Source: an uncultured Ruminococcus sp. (GTDB lineage: Bacteria; Bacillota; Clostridia; Oscillospirales; Ruminococcaceae). From it: 64,000 nucleotides of DNA. The notes under the pieces were generated by a model. It had not been told where the DNA came from, ran no database searches, and was given only the letters and a program-made list of their open reading frames with translations. Every line of letters begins with the position of its first letter. Positions within the stretch are counted from its first letter, which is position 1. The DNA is taken from the NCBI GenBank assembly GCA_934435205.1, contig CAKSAK010000002.1, positions 248,001 to 312,000 of the forward strand. Direction: 5' to 3'. Below, in pieces: positions 16,561 to 23,663 of the stretch. The position numbers and the translations under genes are program-made.

Positions 16561-16903
16561 AAGTGAGGAATGAGGAGTGAGGAATGAGGAATGGGCATAG
16601 CTGACCAGAGTAAAGACCAAGCATGAAGTAAAATTCAGAACCGAGCGTAGCGAGAGATAAAACGCAGGCTCAAGCCCGGCGTTAGAGGGCTTGTGGGTTC
16701 TTAGGGCAAAGCCCTAAGCGGAGCTTGAGGCAGAGCCTCAATAGGCGCAAGCCTACTAAGCGGTGCAGAATGGTTAAAGAAGAAATACAAACTAAATAAC
16801 AAAATCAAAGCGGTGTCGGAGTGGGAAACTCTGCACCGCTTTTACTGTATCCTTTTGCAGAGTAAAATCCGCAAAGAGCGAAGCGATTTTGCGGCGGTAG
16901 AAT
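16561..16903 (+). repeat. Structured non-coding repeat, copy A
   Basis: Begins 8 bases after the GH5 stop with a TGAGGAATGAGG tract (16,563-16,593), then GCATAGCTGACCAGAGT. It continues as a chain of hairpins: CAAGCCC/GGGCTTG (16,671-16,693), CTTAGGGC-AAA-GCCCTAAG (16,700-16,718), TTGAGGC-AGA-GCCTCAA (16,725-16,741), and TAGGC-GCAA-GCCTA (16,742-16,755). AAGCGGTGCAG (16,758) can pair with CTGCACCGCTT (16,831). It ends with the GTAAAATCCGCAAAGAGCG block. The same order and most bases recur at 20,339. There is no convincing ORF. Confidence 0.85.
16809..16844 (+). terminator. Terminator-like stem inside repeat copy A
   Basis: AGCGGTG pairs with CACCGCT, with GAGT/ACTC inside and TTTTA after. 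The same 3' arm can also pair with AAGCGGTGCAG at 16,758, so two exclusive folds are possible. Confidence 0.5.
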
Positions 16904-16908
16904 TTTGG

Positions 16909-16980
16909 TGTAGGGGAGCGGCGCAATTTCTGCTTTGCAGAAATACGACGTCCCGTTTCGGGGGGCGCCAAGTCCCTACA
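16909..16980. repeat. 72-base element with inverted ends TGTAGGG / CCCTACA
   Basis: Starts TGTAGGGGAGCGGCG and ends GTCCCTACA. Inside are TTTCTGCTTTGCAGAAA and the palindrome-like CCCGTTTCGGGG. Related copies lie at 8,870 (partial, minus) and 20,677 (plus, diverged). It has the look of a miniature mobile or palindromic element; no target duplication was confirmed. Confidence 0.65.
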
Positions 16981-17087
16981 TTGTTCGTGCGTTGTTTCGC
17001 AAATTGTTGTCAACAATAAGATAGCAAAAGTTGTGTCATTGTCACAGAAATTCGTGAAATCAGGGCAGATCAACAGCATTTTGCGTA

Positions 17088-17116
17088 TTGCAAAAATCAA
17101 AAATAAATGTTATAAT
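17088..17116 (+). promoter_or_regulatory. Sigma-A promoter of the cardiolipin synthase gene
   Basis: TTGCAA (17,088-17,093), 17 bases, TATAAT (17,111-17,116). It overlaps the upstream part of the open frame, so translation must start further down. The stretch 16,981-17,087 shows nothing else. Confidence 0.85.
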
Positions 17117-17156
17117 CAATTATGTATCACTATTTTCAGAAAGGCAGGCGGATAAT

Positions 17157-18725
17157 GTGGCGGAAAAAATAAGCGAAAAAATACAAAAGAAGAAACCAAA
17201 AAAACTTATCAATATGATTTTCTCACAGAAAACCACTATTATCCTGCTTCTTGCATTGCAGCTTATCTTCATTTTTATCATCTTCCAAAGCTTCGCTGTG
17301 CATTATGCCTATTTGCATATCGTTTTTTCTACTGTGGCTATCGTGCTTGCTATCTATATCCTTAACAGCAGTGAGAACCCCGCCTATAAATTGGCGTGGA
17401 TAGTACCTCTTGTTATCGTGCCTATCTTTACGGTGGTGCTTTATATAATTTTAAAAAATCAGTTCTCCACACGAAACGTCAGAAACCTTTATGCTAAGAA
17501 AACCGCCAATACAAGACCTTTTCTTAGAACAAATAAACAGATAATGAGTTATCTCAATGAGAATGAGCCTGACTTTTATAAGCTTGCAAACTATGTGGAT
17601 AAGTCGGGAGGCTACCCTGTCTGCGGTAATACGGAGGTCACTTATTTTCCGCTGGGCGAGGATAAGTATAAGGCTATGCTTGAGGAGCTTCAGAAAGCTC
17701 AGGAGTTTATCTTTATGGAGTATTTCATTATCGACGACGGAGAAATGTGGCGTGAGATAGTTAAGATACTTCTTGAAAAAGCTAAGGCAGGCGTGGAGGT
17801 AAGACTTCTTTATGACGGCATGGGCTCTCAGTTCACTTTGCCTTTCAGATATAAGAAAAAGCTTACCGACCAAGGGGTCAAGTGCCTTGTTTTCAACCCT
17901 TTCCGCCCTATGCTCTCTACTATACAGAATAACCGTGACCATAGAAAAATTCTCGTTATAGACGGCAACGTGGCTTTCAACGGCGGCGTTAATATTGCCG
18001 ATGAGTATATAAACCGCAAGGAGCGTTTCGGCCATTGGAAAGATACCGCCGTTATGCTAAAGGGCGACGGCGTTTGGAATTTTACCATGATGTTTCTGCA
18101 AATGTGGGAGGTCATCTCAGGTGATAAAACTGAGTATGATATGTACCGCCCCACTGTAAAAAACGTCGTGAACAACGGCTATGTTATCCCTTACGGTGAC
18201 TCCCCTCTGGACGATGAGAATGTGGGCGAGCTTGTCTATATGGATATGATAAACAATGCCAAGGACTATATCTATATCTCTACTCCGTATCTTGTGCCTG
18301 ACAATGAAATGCTCACCGTCTTGGGCTATGCGGCAAAAAGCGGTGTTGATGTTAGGATAATCACTCCTGAGATACCTGATAAATGGTATGTGAGCGTTAT
18401 AACAAAGTCTTTCTACAGAGATCTTGAAACGCTTGGCGTGAAGGTCTATGAGTATAAAGGCGGCTTTAATCACGCCAAAATGTTCCTGTCAGACGATAAG
18501 TCAGCCGTGGTGGGTACGATAAATCTTGACTACAGAAGCTTGTATCTCCACTTCGAGTGCGCAACTTATATGTACAAAACAAGCTGTATAAAGGATATAA
18601 AAGCGGACTTTGACGATATGTTTGAAAACCGCTGTCATAGGATAACACATGACGATATAAATAACCGCAGTTTCTGGTCAAGGTTTATGTCGGTCATTCT
18701 CAGGACAATTGCACCTCTTTTGTAA
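17157..18725 (+). CDS. cls: Cardiolipin synthase
   Basis: 522 residues from the GTG at 17,157 (AGAAAGG about 11 bases upstream). Joins two phosphatidylglycerol molecules to cardiolipin at the membrane. A Lys-rich N-terminus is followed by two or three membrane segments (TTIILLLALQLIFIFIIF; IVFSTVAIVLAIYIL; WIVPLVIVPIFTVVLYIIL), then two phospholipase-D motifs: HRKILVIDG near residue 261 with NGGVNIADEY, and HAKMFLSDDKSAVVGT near 438. Length is typical. The start is decided by the promoter position; an ATG at MIFSQKTT is an alternative. Confidence 0.92.
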   Translation: MAEKISEKIQKKKPKKLINMIFSQKTTIILLLALQLIFIFIIFQSFAVHYAYLHIVFSTVAIVLAIYILNSSENPAYKLAWIVPLVIVPIFTVVLYIILKNQFSTRNVRNLYAKKTANTRPFLRTNKQIMSYLNENEPDFYKLANYVDKSGGYPVCGNTEVTYFPLGEDKYKAMLEELQKAQEFIFMEYFIIDDGEMWREIVKILLEKAKAGVEVRLLYDGMGSQFTLPFRYKKKLTDQGVKCLVFNPFRPMLSTIQNNRDHRKILVIDGNVAFNGGVNIADEYINRKERFGHWKDTAVMLKGDGVWNFTMMFLQMWEVISGDKTEYDMYRPTVKNVVNNGYVIPYGDSPLDDENVGELVYMDMINNAKDYIYISTPYLVPDNEMLTVLGYAAKSGVDVRIITPEIPDKWYVSVITKSFYRDLETLGVKVYEYKGGFNHAKMFLSDDKSAVVGTINLDYRSLYLHFECATYMYKTSCIKDIKADFDDMFENRCHRITHDDINNRSFWSRFMSVILRTIAPLL

Positions 18726-18795
18726 AAATGTATTTTACGAGGTATCAAGGGAAAAATAAGCCTATCTTTGCTTTTGCATGGCTTGGAGGGCTTTT

Positions 18796-19680
18796 ATGAT
18801 ACTTCTGAATAAATTGTTTTCGGCAAAAAGATCTGCAAAGGGCAGAGTGGACTATCCTCTGCTTTTGATAGGTGCGGTCATATATGGCGTGAGCGTGGGA
18901 CTGGTTTTAAGCCCTAACGAAATTGCCCCCGGAGGTGCTTCGGGGCTTGCTGTCATGTTGTCAAGATTTTTGCCTCTTGGTGTCGGCTCGCTTACAATGG
19001 CAATAAATCTTCCTTTGTTGGCGGTTAGCCTTTATGTGTTCGGCTGGCGTTTCCTTGTGGGAACTGTTGTAGCCATTGCAGTTTCGGGTTTGACTGCGGA
19101 TATATGTACGTTTTTTACTCCCCTCACAAATGATGTTTTTCTCAGCGCAATAGCAGGCGGCATTCTGTTGGGCGCAGGCTGTGGGATAGTCTTTCGCTCA
19201 GGGGGAACAACAGGAGGAACTGATATTGCCGCAAAGCTTATCAAAAGGAAAAAGCCTTATATGGCGGCAGGACAGATCTTTATGCTTGCAGACGGTGTGA
19301 TATGCGTGCTCAGCGGTTTTGTTTTCGGCAGTATAAACAACGCACTGTATTCGTTTTTTACACTGTGGGTGTTCTCAAAAACACTGGATATGATACTCTA
19401 CGGCGGCGACAGGGGAAAGCTTGCGCTGATAATAAGCCCTGCCGCAGATAAGATACTGCACCGACTTCTTACAGAGGGCAATATGGGCTGTACGGTCATA
19501 AAAGCCCGAACGGGATACACGGGGGAGGACAGGGATCTTATACTTTGCGCAGTGAGAAAACGCAGGATAACAGACGTTCGCAGGATAGCGGCGGAAACTG
19601 ACGAAAAGGCTTTCGTGCTTGTGGGTGACGTGAGCGAGATAATAGGCGAGGGCTTCAGGCTCTCAGACGACTACTTCTGA
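18796..19680 (+). CDS. YitT/DUF161-DUF2179 family membrane protein
   Basis: 294 residues from the ATG behind TTGGAGGG (5-base spacing). Five or six membrane segments (YPLLLIGAVIYGVSVGLVL, LTMAINLPLLAVSLYVF, FLVGTVVAIAVSGL, FLSAIAGGILLGAGCGIVF, VICVLSGFVFGSINNALY). The family motif is FRSGGTTGGTDIAAKL in the loop. A soluble C-terminal DUF2179 domain of about 80 residues starts near GDRGKLALIISP. The family is common in Firmicutes and its substrate is unknown. The next gene starts 12 bases after the stop, so they are probably co-transcribed. Confidence 0.88.
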   Translation: MILLNKLFSAKRSAKGRVDYPLLLIGAVIYGVSVGLVLSPNEIAPGGASGLAVMLSRFLPLGVGSLTMAINLPLLAVSLYVFGWRFLVGTVVAIAVSGLTADICTFFTPLTNDVFLSAIAGGILLGAGCGIVFRSGGTTGGTDIAAKLIKRKKPYMAAGQIFMLADGVICVLSGFVFGSINNALYSFFTLWVFSKTLDMILYGGDRGKLALIISPAADKILHRLLTEGNMGCTVIKARTGYTGEDRDLILCAVRKRRITDVRRIAAETDEKAFVLVGDVSEIIGEGFRLSDDYF

Positions 19681-19692
19681 AAGGACATTACA

Positions 19693-20340
19693 ATGGACAT
19701 AAAAGATTTTAAGGGACACATTTTCGACTTGGACGGCACTCTGACAAAATCAAATCACGTTTGGTCAAAGATAGACGAGGAGTTTCTCGGCAAGCGTGGG
19801 ATAAAAGTGCCTGAGGACTATTTCAAGCAGGTGTCTGCAATGAATTTTGAGCAGGCGGCTGTTTATACAAACGATAGATTTTCCCTTGGGGAGAACATTC
19901 AGGATATAATGAAAGAATGGTTCGATATGGCAGTGTATGAGTATACGAACGTTATCGAGCTTTGCGGAAACGCAGGGGAGTATGTGCGAAAGCTTAAAGA
20001 GCAGGGCAGGAAGATAGCATTGGCGACGGCTTCAACTGAGGAGCTTTATAAGCCTGTGCTAAAGAGAAACGGCATTTTGGATCAATTTGATTGTTTCGTG
20101 TCTACAGAGCAGGTGAAAAGGGGAAAGGGATTTCCTGACGTTTATGAACTGGCGGCTGAGAAATTGGGGCTTGACGCAAAGGATTGCGTGGTTTATGAAG
20201 ATATCGTCGAGGGCATAAAGGGAGCGAAAGCAGGTGGCTTTTTTGCGGTGGCTTGCTTGAATGACCATTATTCCCATGATTGGGACGAGATGAGAGAGAT
20301 CGCTGATGAGATAGTGGAGGACGGAAAGTTTCCGGTTTAA
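19693..20340 (+). CDS. HAD-family sugar-phosphatase or phosphoglucomutase-like protein
   Basis: 215 residues. Catalytic motif HIFDLDGTLTKS (Asp 12 nucleophile, Asp 14 acid/base), a helical cap, motif II IALATAST, Lys in KRGKGFPDVY, and motif IV VVYEDIVEGIKGAKAGGFFAVAC. The overall layout is that of beta-phosphoglucomutase-like HADs, with a cap too diverged to name the substrate. AAAGGACATTACA precedes the ATG. The stop codon runs straight into repeat copy B. Confidence 0.85.
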   Translation: MDIKDFKGHIFDLDGTLTKSNHVWSKIDEEFLGKRGIKVPEDYFKQVSAMNFEQAAVYTNDRFSLGENIQDIMKEWFDMAVYEYTNVIELCGNAGEYVRKLKEQGRKIALATASTEELYKPVLKRNGILDQFDCFVSTEQVKRGKGFPDVYELAAEKLGLDAKDCVVYEDIVEGIKGAKAGGFFAVACLNDHYSHDWDEMREIADEIVEDGKFPV

Positions 20341-20660
20341 TGAGGAATGAGGAATTAGGAATGAGGAATGAGCATAGCTGACCAGAGTTGTGTCCCAGCA
20401 CCGAGCGAAGCGAGCAATAAAGCGCAGGGTCAAGCCCGGCGCCAGAGGGCTTGTGGGGTCTAGGGGCAAAGCCCCTAGCGGAGTTTGAGGCAGAGCCTCA
20501 ATAGGCGTAAGCCTACAAGCGGTGCAGAGGGGAAAAGAAGAATTGCAACGTTGCAACTTAATAAAAAGTTGTATCGAAGAACAAAACTGCACCGCTTATA
20601 CTATATCCTTATACAGAGTAAAGTCCGCAAAGAGCGACAGCGATTTTGCGGCATTGCAAA
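20339..20660 (+). repeat. Structured non-coding repeat, copy B
   Basis: Begins at the HAD stop codon with TGAGGAATGAGG units, then GCATAGCTGACCAGAGT and CCGAGCGAAGCGAG. Hairpins in the same order as copy A: CAAGCCC/GGGCTTG (20,431-20,453), CTAGGGGC-AAA-GCCCCTAG (20,460-20,478), TTGAGGC-AGA-GCCTCAA (20,485-20,501), TAGGC-GTAA-GCCTA (20,502-20,515). AAGCGGTGCAG (20,517) can pair with CTGCACCGCTT (20,587). The loop between holds an extra TTGCAAC / GTTGCAA pair. It ends with AGTAAAGTCCGCAAAGAGCG. Confidence 0.85.
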
Positions 20661-20676
20661 GTAGCGCATAAGTGTA

Positions 20677-20740
20677 GGGGCTTGGCGAAATTTCTGTTCG
20701 CAAGCTCACAGAAATAGACAGCCCGTTTCGGGGAGTTGCG
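20677..20740 (+). repeat. Diverged copy of the TGTAGGGG element
   Basis: TGTAGGGGCTTGGCG, AATTTCTGTTCGC, CTCACAGAAATAGAC and CCCGTTTCGGGGAG line up with the element at 16,909. The right-hand CCCTACA end is not present here. It follows repeat copy B, just as the 72-base element follows copy A, so the two repeats travel together. Confidence 0.65.
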
Positions 20741-20778
20741 AGTTTTGGGTTTTCATGAAGTTGAGCGGGCGACCAACA

Positions 20779-20803
20779 CGGGCGAACAGTGTTCGCCCCT
20801 ACA
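20779..20803. repeat. Short palindromic repeat ending CCCCTACA
   Basis: CGGGCGAACAGTGTTCGCCC is a near-perfect palindrome followed by CTACA; same family as 8,150 and 45,024. Confidence 0.75.
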
Positions 20804-20892
20804 GAAAATCATCGCCGACAGGCGATACCATAATTCCTCACTTCAAACAAAGAAAAATTTACAAAAAGTTAATAAAATTCTTTGACAAATGA

Positions 20893-20921
20893 TTGACAAA
20901 GAAGAACACAGATGTTATAAT
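20893..20921 (+). promoter_or_regulatory. Consensus sigma-A promoter of rpmG-secE-nusG
   Basis: TTGACA (20,893-20,898), 17 bases, TATAAT (20,916-20,921): a perfect consensus. Another TTGACA at 20,882 has no -10 of its own at good spacing. Fits a strongly expressed translation operon. Confidence 0.93.
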
Positions 20922-20927
20922 TGTAGT

Positions 20928-21080
20928 ACCTCTTTATGAGGTCTATTTTTTTGCGCTCTTTTTTTTGAGCGTGAAAAAGCATAAGTTACCTCAGGGCTGT
21001 GTGACAGCTTGCGTGAAAACGTATGAGGGAGGCAGACGTACCCTGAATGTTCTTGCGGGGTATAAATTTCGTCAGGAGGT
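20928..21080 (+). promoter_or_regulatory. Structured leader of rpmG, unassigned
   Basis: The first bases of the RNA form ACCTC-TTTAT-GAGGT followed by CTATTTTTTTG, an early terminator-like hairpin, then CGCTC/GAGCG flanking a run of T. Further on, ACCTCAGGG can pair with CCCTGA near 21,040. I do not recognise it as a listed leader class. Confidence 0.5.
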
Positions 21081-21086
21081 GCCGAA

Positions 21087-21236
21087 ATGAGAGTAAAAAT
21101 TACACTTGCTTGTACTGAGTGTAAGCAGAGAAACTACAACACTAAGAAGAACAAGAAGAATGACCCTGACAGACTTGAAATGAACAAGTATTGCAAGTTC
21201 TGTAAGAAACACACTCTTCACAAAGAGACTAAGTAA
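21087..21236 (+). CDS. rpmG: Ribosomal protein L33, zinc-binding form
   Basis: 49 residues, found by reading the gap after the promoter. MRVKITLACTECKQRNY and KYCKFCKKHTLHKETK show the two Cys pairs (CTEC, CKFC) of the zinc-binding L33. CAGGAGGTG lies 6 bases before the ATG. rpmG-secE-nusG is a standard order in Firmicutes. Confidence 0.95.
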   Translation: MRVKITLACTECKQRNYNTKKNKKNDPDRLEMNKYCKFCKKHTLHKETK

Positions 21237-21257
21237 TATTGAAAGGAGCTATTTCTA

Positions 21258-21512
21258 ATGGCTAAAAAAACAGATGTTACTAAGTCTTCAAAAAAGGATA
21301 CCGGCAAGGATCAGAAGAAAAAGGGCGGAATAAGAAAATATTTCAGAGAGCTTAAAGCTGAAATGAAAAAGGTCGTTTGGCCTACAAGACAGCAGGTGAC
21401 TAAGAATACGGGAGTCGTTCTCACGGTAATGGTCGTTATGGCTCTGTTCCTTTTCGGCGTTGATTCAGGTCTGGGTGCAGCTATCAAGGCTATCCTTAAG
21501 ATCGGCGGCTAA
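21258..21512 (+). CDS. secE: SecE preprotein translocase subunit
   Basis: 84 residues. A Lys-rich, charged N-terminus of about 30 residues, then the amphipathic family motif YFRELKAEMKKVVWPTRQQV and one membrane segment (GVVLTVMVVMALFLFGVDSGL). Clamps the SecY channel. The single-membrane-segment form is normal for Firmicutes. GAAAGGAGC precedes the ATG. Confidence 0.95.
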   Translation: MAKKTDVTKSSKKDTGKDQKKKGGIRKYFRELKAEMKKVVWPTRQQVTKNTGVVLTVMVVMALFLFGVDSGLGAAIKAILKIGG

Positions 21513-21556
21513 GCCGTCACAGCGGTTTTGACAACATCAATATGGAGGTAAGAAAC

Positions 21557-22087
21557 ATGTCAGAAGAAGCAAAGTGGTATGTTGTTCACACTTATTCAGG
21601 TTATGAGAATAAGGTAAAAAGCAATATTGAAAAGGTTGTTGAAAACCGAAACCTTCAGGATCTCATCCCTGAGGTAATGATCCCTATGGAGGAAGTTACC
21701 GAAGTAAAGGGCAATAAGATCGACAAGGGCGACAGAAAGCTTTTTCCAAGCTATGTGCTTGTAAAAATGGTGCTTACAGACGATTCATGGTATATCGTCA
21801 GAAATACCAGAGGCGTTACGGGCTTCGTTGGTCCTGCGTCAAAGCCTGTTCCGCTGACCGATAAAGAGGTCGCTGCGCTGGGCGTTGACACACAGAGAAG
21901 CGCTAACGTTCAGGTCGGCTTCAAGGAAGGCGACAGCGTCGTTGTAACAGCAGGCTCATTCGAGGGCTTCACAGGAGTTGTGGAGAAATTCGATATGGAA
22001 GCACAGACAGCAGACGTCAGAGTATCTATGCTGGGCAGAGAAACAACCGTTACTATGCCGCTGACACAGATAAAATCTGAGGAATAA
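21557..22087 (+). CDS. nusG: Transcription termination/antitermination factor NusG
   Basis: 176 residues from MSEEAKWYVVHTYSGYENKV; TGGAGGTAAGAAAC is the RBS, so an upstream in-frame ATG (21,542) is not used. N-terminal NGN domain with FPSYVLVKM and NTRGVTGFVG, C-terminal KOW domain with EGDSVVVTAGSFEGFTG. Binds RNA polymerase and links it to the ribosome or Rho. Confidence 0.96.
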   Translation: MSEEAKWYVVHTYSGYENKVKSNIEKVVENRNLQDLIPEVMIPMEEVTEVKGNKIDKGDRKLFPSYVLVKMVLTDDSWYIVRNTRGVTGFVGPASKPVPLTDKEVAALGVDTQRSANVQVGFKEGDSVVVTAGSFEGFTGVVEKFDMEAQTADVRVSMLGRETTVTMPLTQIKSEE

Positions 22088-22226
22088 GGAAAAAGGCGGT
22101 AAAACTCCGCAAACATTCGTGAAAATGGAAGCAAAGCCGTCAATGACGGTTCGGATATACGGCTTCCGGAAACGTGGGAGAGCGTATGGCGCTCGCCTTA
22201 CCACTTAATTATGGAGGTGCGAACAA
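22088..22226 (+). promoter_or_regulatory. Structured gap before rplK, possible r-protein site
   Basis: 139 bases with CCGTCAATGACGG and AAGCCGT/ACGGCTT stems, then GTGG-GA-GAGCG-TATGG-CGCTC closed by CCAC in TACCACTTAAT, directly before the rplK RBS. The GTGGGAG start and TACCACTTAAT end recur before rplA. An autoregulatory L1 or L11 site is a reasonable guess. Confidence 0.5.
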
Positions 22227-22652
22227 ATGGCACAGAAGGTAGTAGGCTATATTAAGCTTCAGATTCCAGCAGGAAAGGCAACTCCTGCACCACCGGTTGG
22301 TCCAGCTCTTGGTCAGCACGGTGTAAACATCATGGCGTTCACAAAGGATTTTAACGAGAGAACTAAGAACGATATCGGTCTTATCATCCCTGTTGTTATC
22401 ACAGTTTACGCAGACAGATCATTCACATTCATCACCAAGACTCCTCCGGCAGCAGTTCTCATCAAGAAGGCTTGCAAGATCGAGTCAGGTTCCGGTGTTC
22501 CTAACAAGACTAAGGTCGCAACTATCACAAAAGAGCAGCTTCAGAAGATCGCTGAGCAGAAGATGCCTGACCTGAACGCAGCAAACATCGAGAGTGCTAT
22601 GAGCATGATCGCTGGTACATGCCGTTCAATGGGCGTTGTAGTTGAGGACTAA
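22227..22652 (+). CDS. rplK: Ribosomal protein L11
   Basis: 141 residues, standard length. MAQKVVGYIKLQIPAGKATPAPPVGPALGQHGVNIMAF is the family start; the C-terminal rRNA-binding domain ends AGTCRSMGVVVED. Part of the GTPase-associated centre of the large subunit. RBS TGGAGGTG. Confidence 0.97.
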   Translation: MAQKVVGYIKLQIPAGKATPAPPVGPALGQHGVNIMAFTKDFNERTKNDIGLIIPVVITVYADRSFTFITKTPPAAVLIKKACKIESGSGVPNKTKVATITKEQLQKIAEQKMPDLNAANIESAMSMIAGTCRSMGVVVED

Positions 22653-22756
22653 TCAATCGTACTGTGCATTCATGCACGGCAATGGTGGGAGGAATTTTCC
22701 GCTAACCGACTAGATATCCACTGTCGGTATTACCACTTAATGAGGAGGAAATATTA
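22653..22756 (+). promoter_or_regulatory. Structured gap before rplA, possible L1 site
   Basis: GTGG closes with CCAC around two inner stems, GGAA/TTCC and CCGAC/GTCGG, giving a three-way-junction layout ending TACCACTTAATGAGGAGG. The ends match the gap before rplK. Confidence 0.5.
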
Positions 22757-23452
22757 ATGAAACATGGCAAGAAGTATGTTGACAGCTTCAAGGCTATCGA
22801 CAAGGCTAAGCAATATGACGCTCCTGAGGCTCTGGAACTTGCAGCTAAGGGTGCTAAGGCAAAGTTCGATGAAACTATCGAGCTTCACATTCGTCTGGGC
22901 GTTGACTCAAGACACGCTGATCAGCAGGTAAGAGGTGCTGTTGTACTTCCAAACGGAACTGGTAAGACTGTAAGAGTTTGCGTATTCTGTAAGGAAGACA
23001 AGTACGAGGCTGCTAAGGCAGCAGGCGCTGACTATGTTGGCGGCATGGATCTCGTTGAGAAGATCACAAAGGAAAACTGGATGGATTTCGACGTTGTAGT
23101 TGCTTCACCTGACATGATGGGTGTTGTAGGACGTCTTGGTAAGATCCTCGGACCTAGAGGACTTATGCCAAACCCAAAGGCAGGAACTGTTACTCCTGAC
23201 GTAGCTAAGGCTGTTACAGAGGCTAAGGCTGGTAAGATCGAGTATCGTCTTGATAAGACAAACATCATTCACTGCCCTATCGGTAAGGCTTCATTCGGTG
23301 TTGAGAAGCTCGAGCAGAACTTCAACACACTTATCGACGCTGTTGTAAAGGCTAAGCCAGCCGCTGCTAAGGGTCAGTACCTTAAGAGCGTAGTTGTAGC
23401 TTCTACAATGGGCCCTGGTATCAAGATCAGCACTGCTAAGTACGGCAACTAA
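22757..23452 (+). CDS. rplA: Ribosomal protein L1
   Basis: 231 residues. MKHGKKYVDSFKAIDKAK, ELHIRLGVDSRHADQQVRG, GRLGKILGPRGLMPNPKAGT and YRLDKTNIIHCPIGK are L1 signatures. L1 binds 23S rRNA at the exit-site stalk and often represses its own mRNA. The usual next genes rplJ-rplL are absent; a terminator and a GH36 gene follow. Confidence 0.97.
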   Translation: MKHGKKYVDSFKAIDKAKQYDAPEALELAAKGAKAKFDETIELHIRLGVDSRHADQQVRGAVVLPNGTGKTVRVCVFCKEDKYEAAKAAGADYVGGMDLVEKITKENWMDFDVVVASPDMMGVVGRLGKILGPRGLMPNPKAGTVTPDVAKAVTEAKAGKIEYRLDKTNIIHCPIGKASFGVEKLEQNFNTLIDAVVKAKPAAAKGQYLKSVVVASTMGPGIKISTAKYGN

Positions 23453-23481
23453 TTTTGGTATCAGATAAATATTGAATTTTT

Positions 23482-23515
23482 AAGGGACTTGTGCTTTGGC
23501 ATGAGTCCCTTTTTT
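23482..23515 (+). terminator. Terminator after rplA
   Basis: AAGGGACT/AGTCCCTT with GTGC/GCAT inside, then six T. Confidence 0.88.
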
Positions 23516-23608
23516 ATATATTCCCACAATTTGAACTACCTATGTTCAAATATTTGTATTATCAAGAAAAATTAACAAAAAAATTTTTAAAGTAATCGTT
23601 TTACCCTG

Positions 23609-23636
23609 TTGCATTATTTTTTCTATGTGTTATAAT
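23609..23636 (+). promoter_or_regulatory. Promoter of the GH36 gene
   Basis: TTGCAT, 16 bases, TATAAT (23,631-23,636). RNA would start near 23,643. Confidence 0.75.
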
Positions 23637-23663
23637 ATCAATTGAGCTAAAAGGTTCAGATTT

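Noticed and set aside
16563..16593. TGAGGAATGAGG tract as a CRISPR-like array
   Set aside because: Units are adjacent with no spacers and no cas genes are present.
16813..17019. Open frame within repeat A and the 72-base element
   Set aside because: Made of hairpin arms and palindromes; not preserved as a frame in copy B.
20893..21090. 65-residue frame before rpmG
   Set aside because: Its start coincides with the -35 box of the rpmG promoter, so most of it is leader RNA; no sensible protein.
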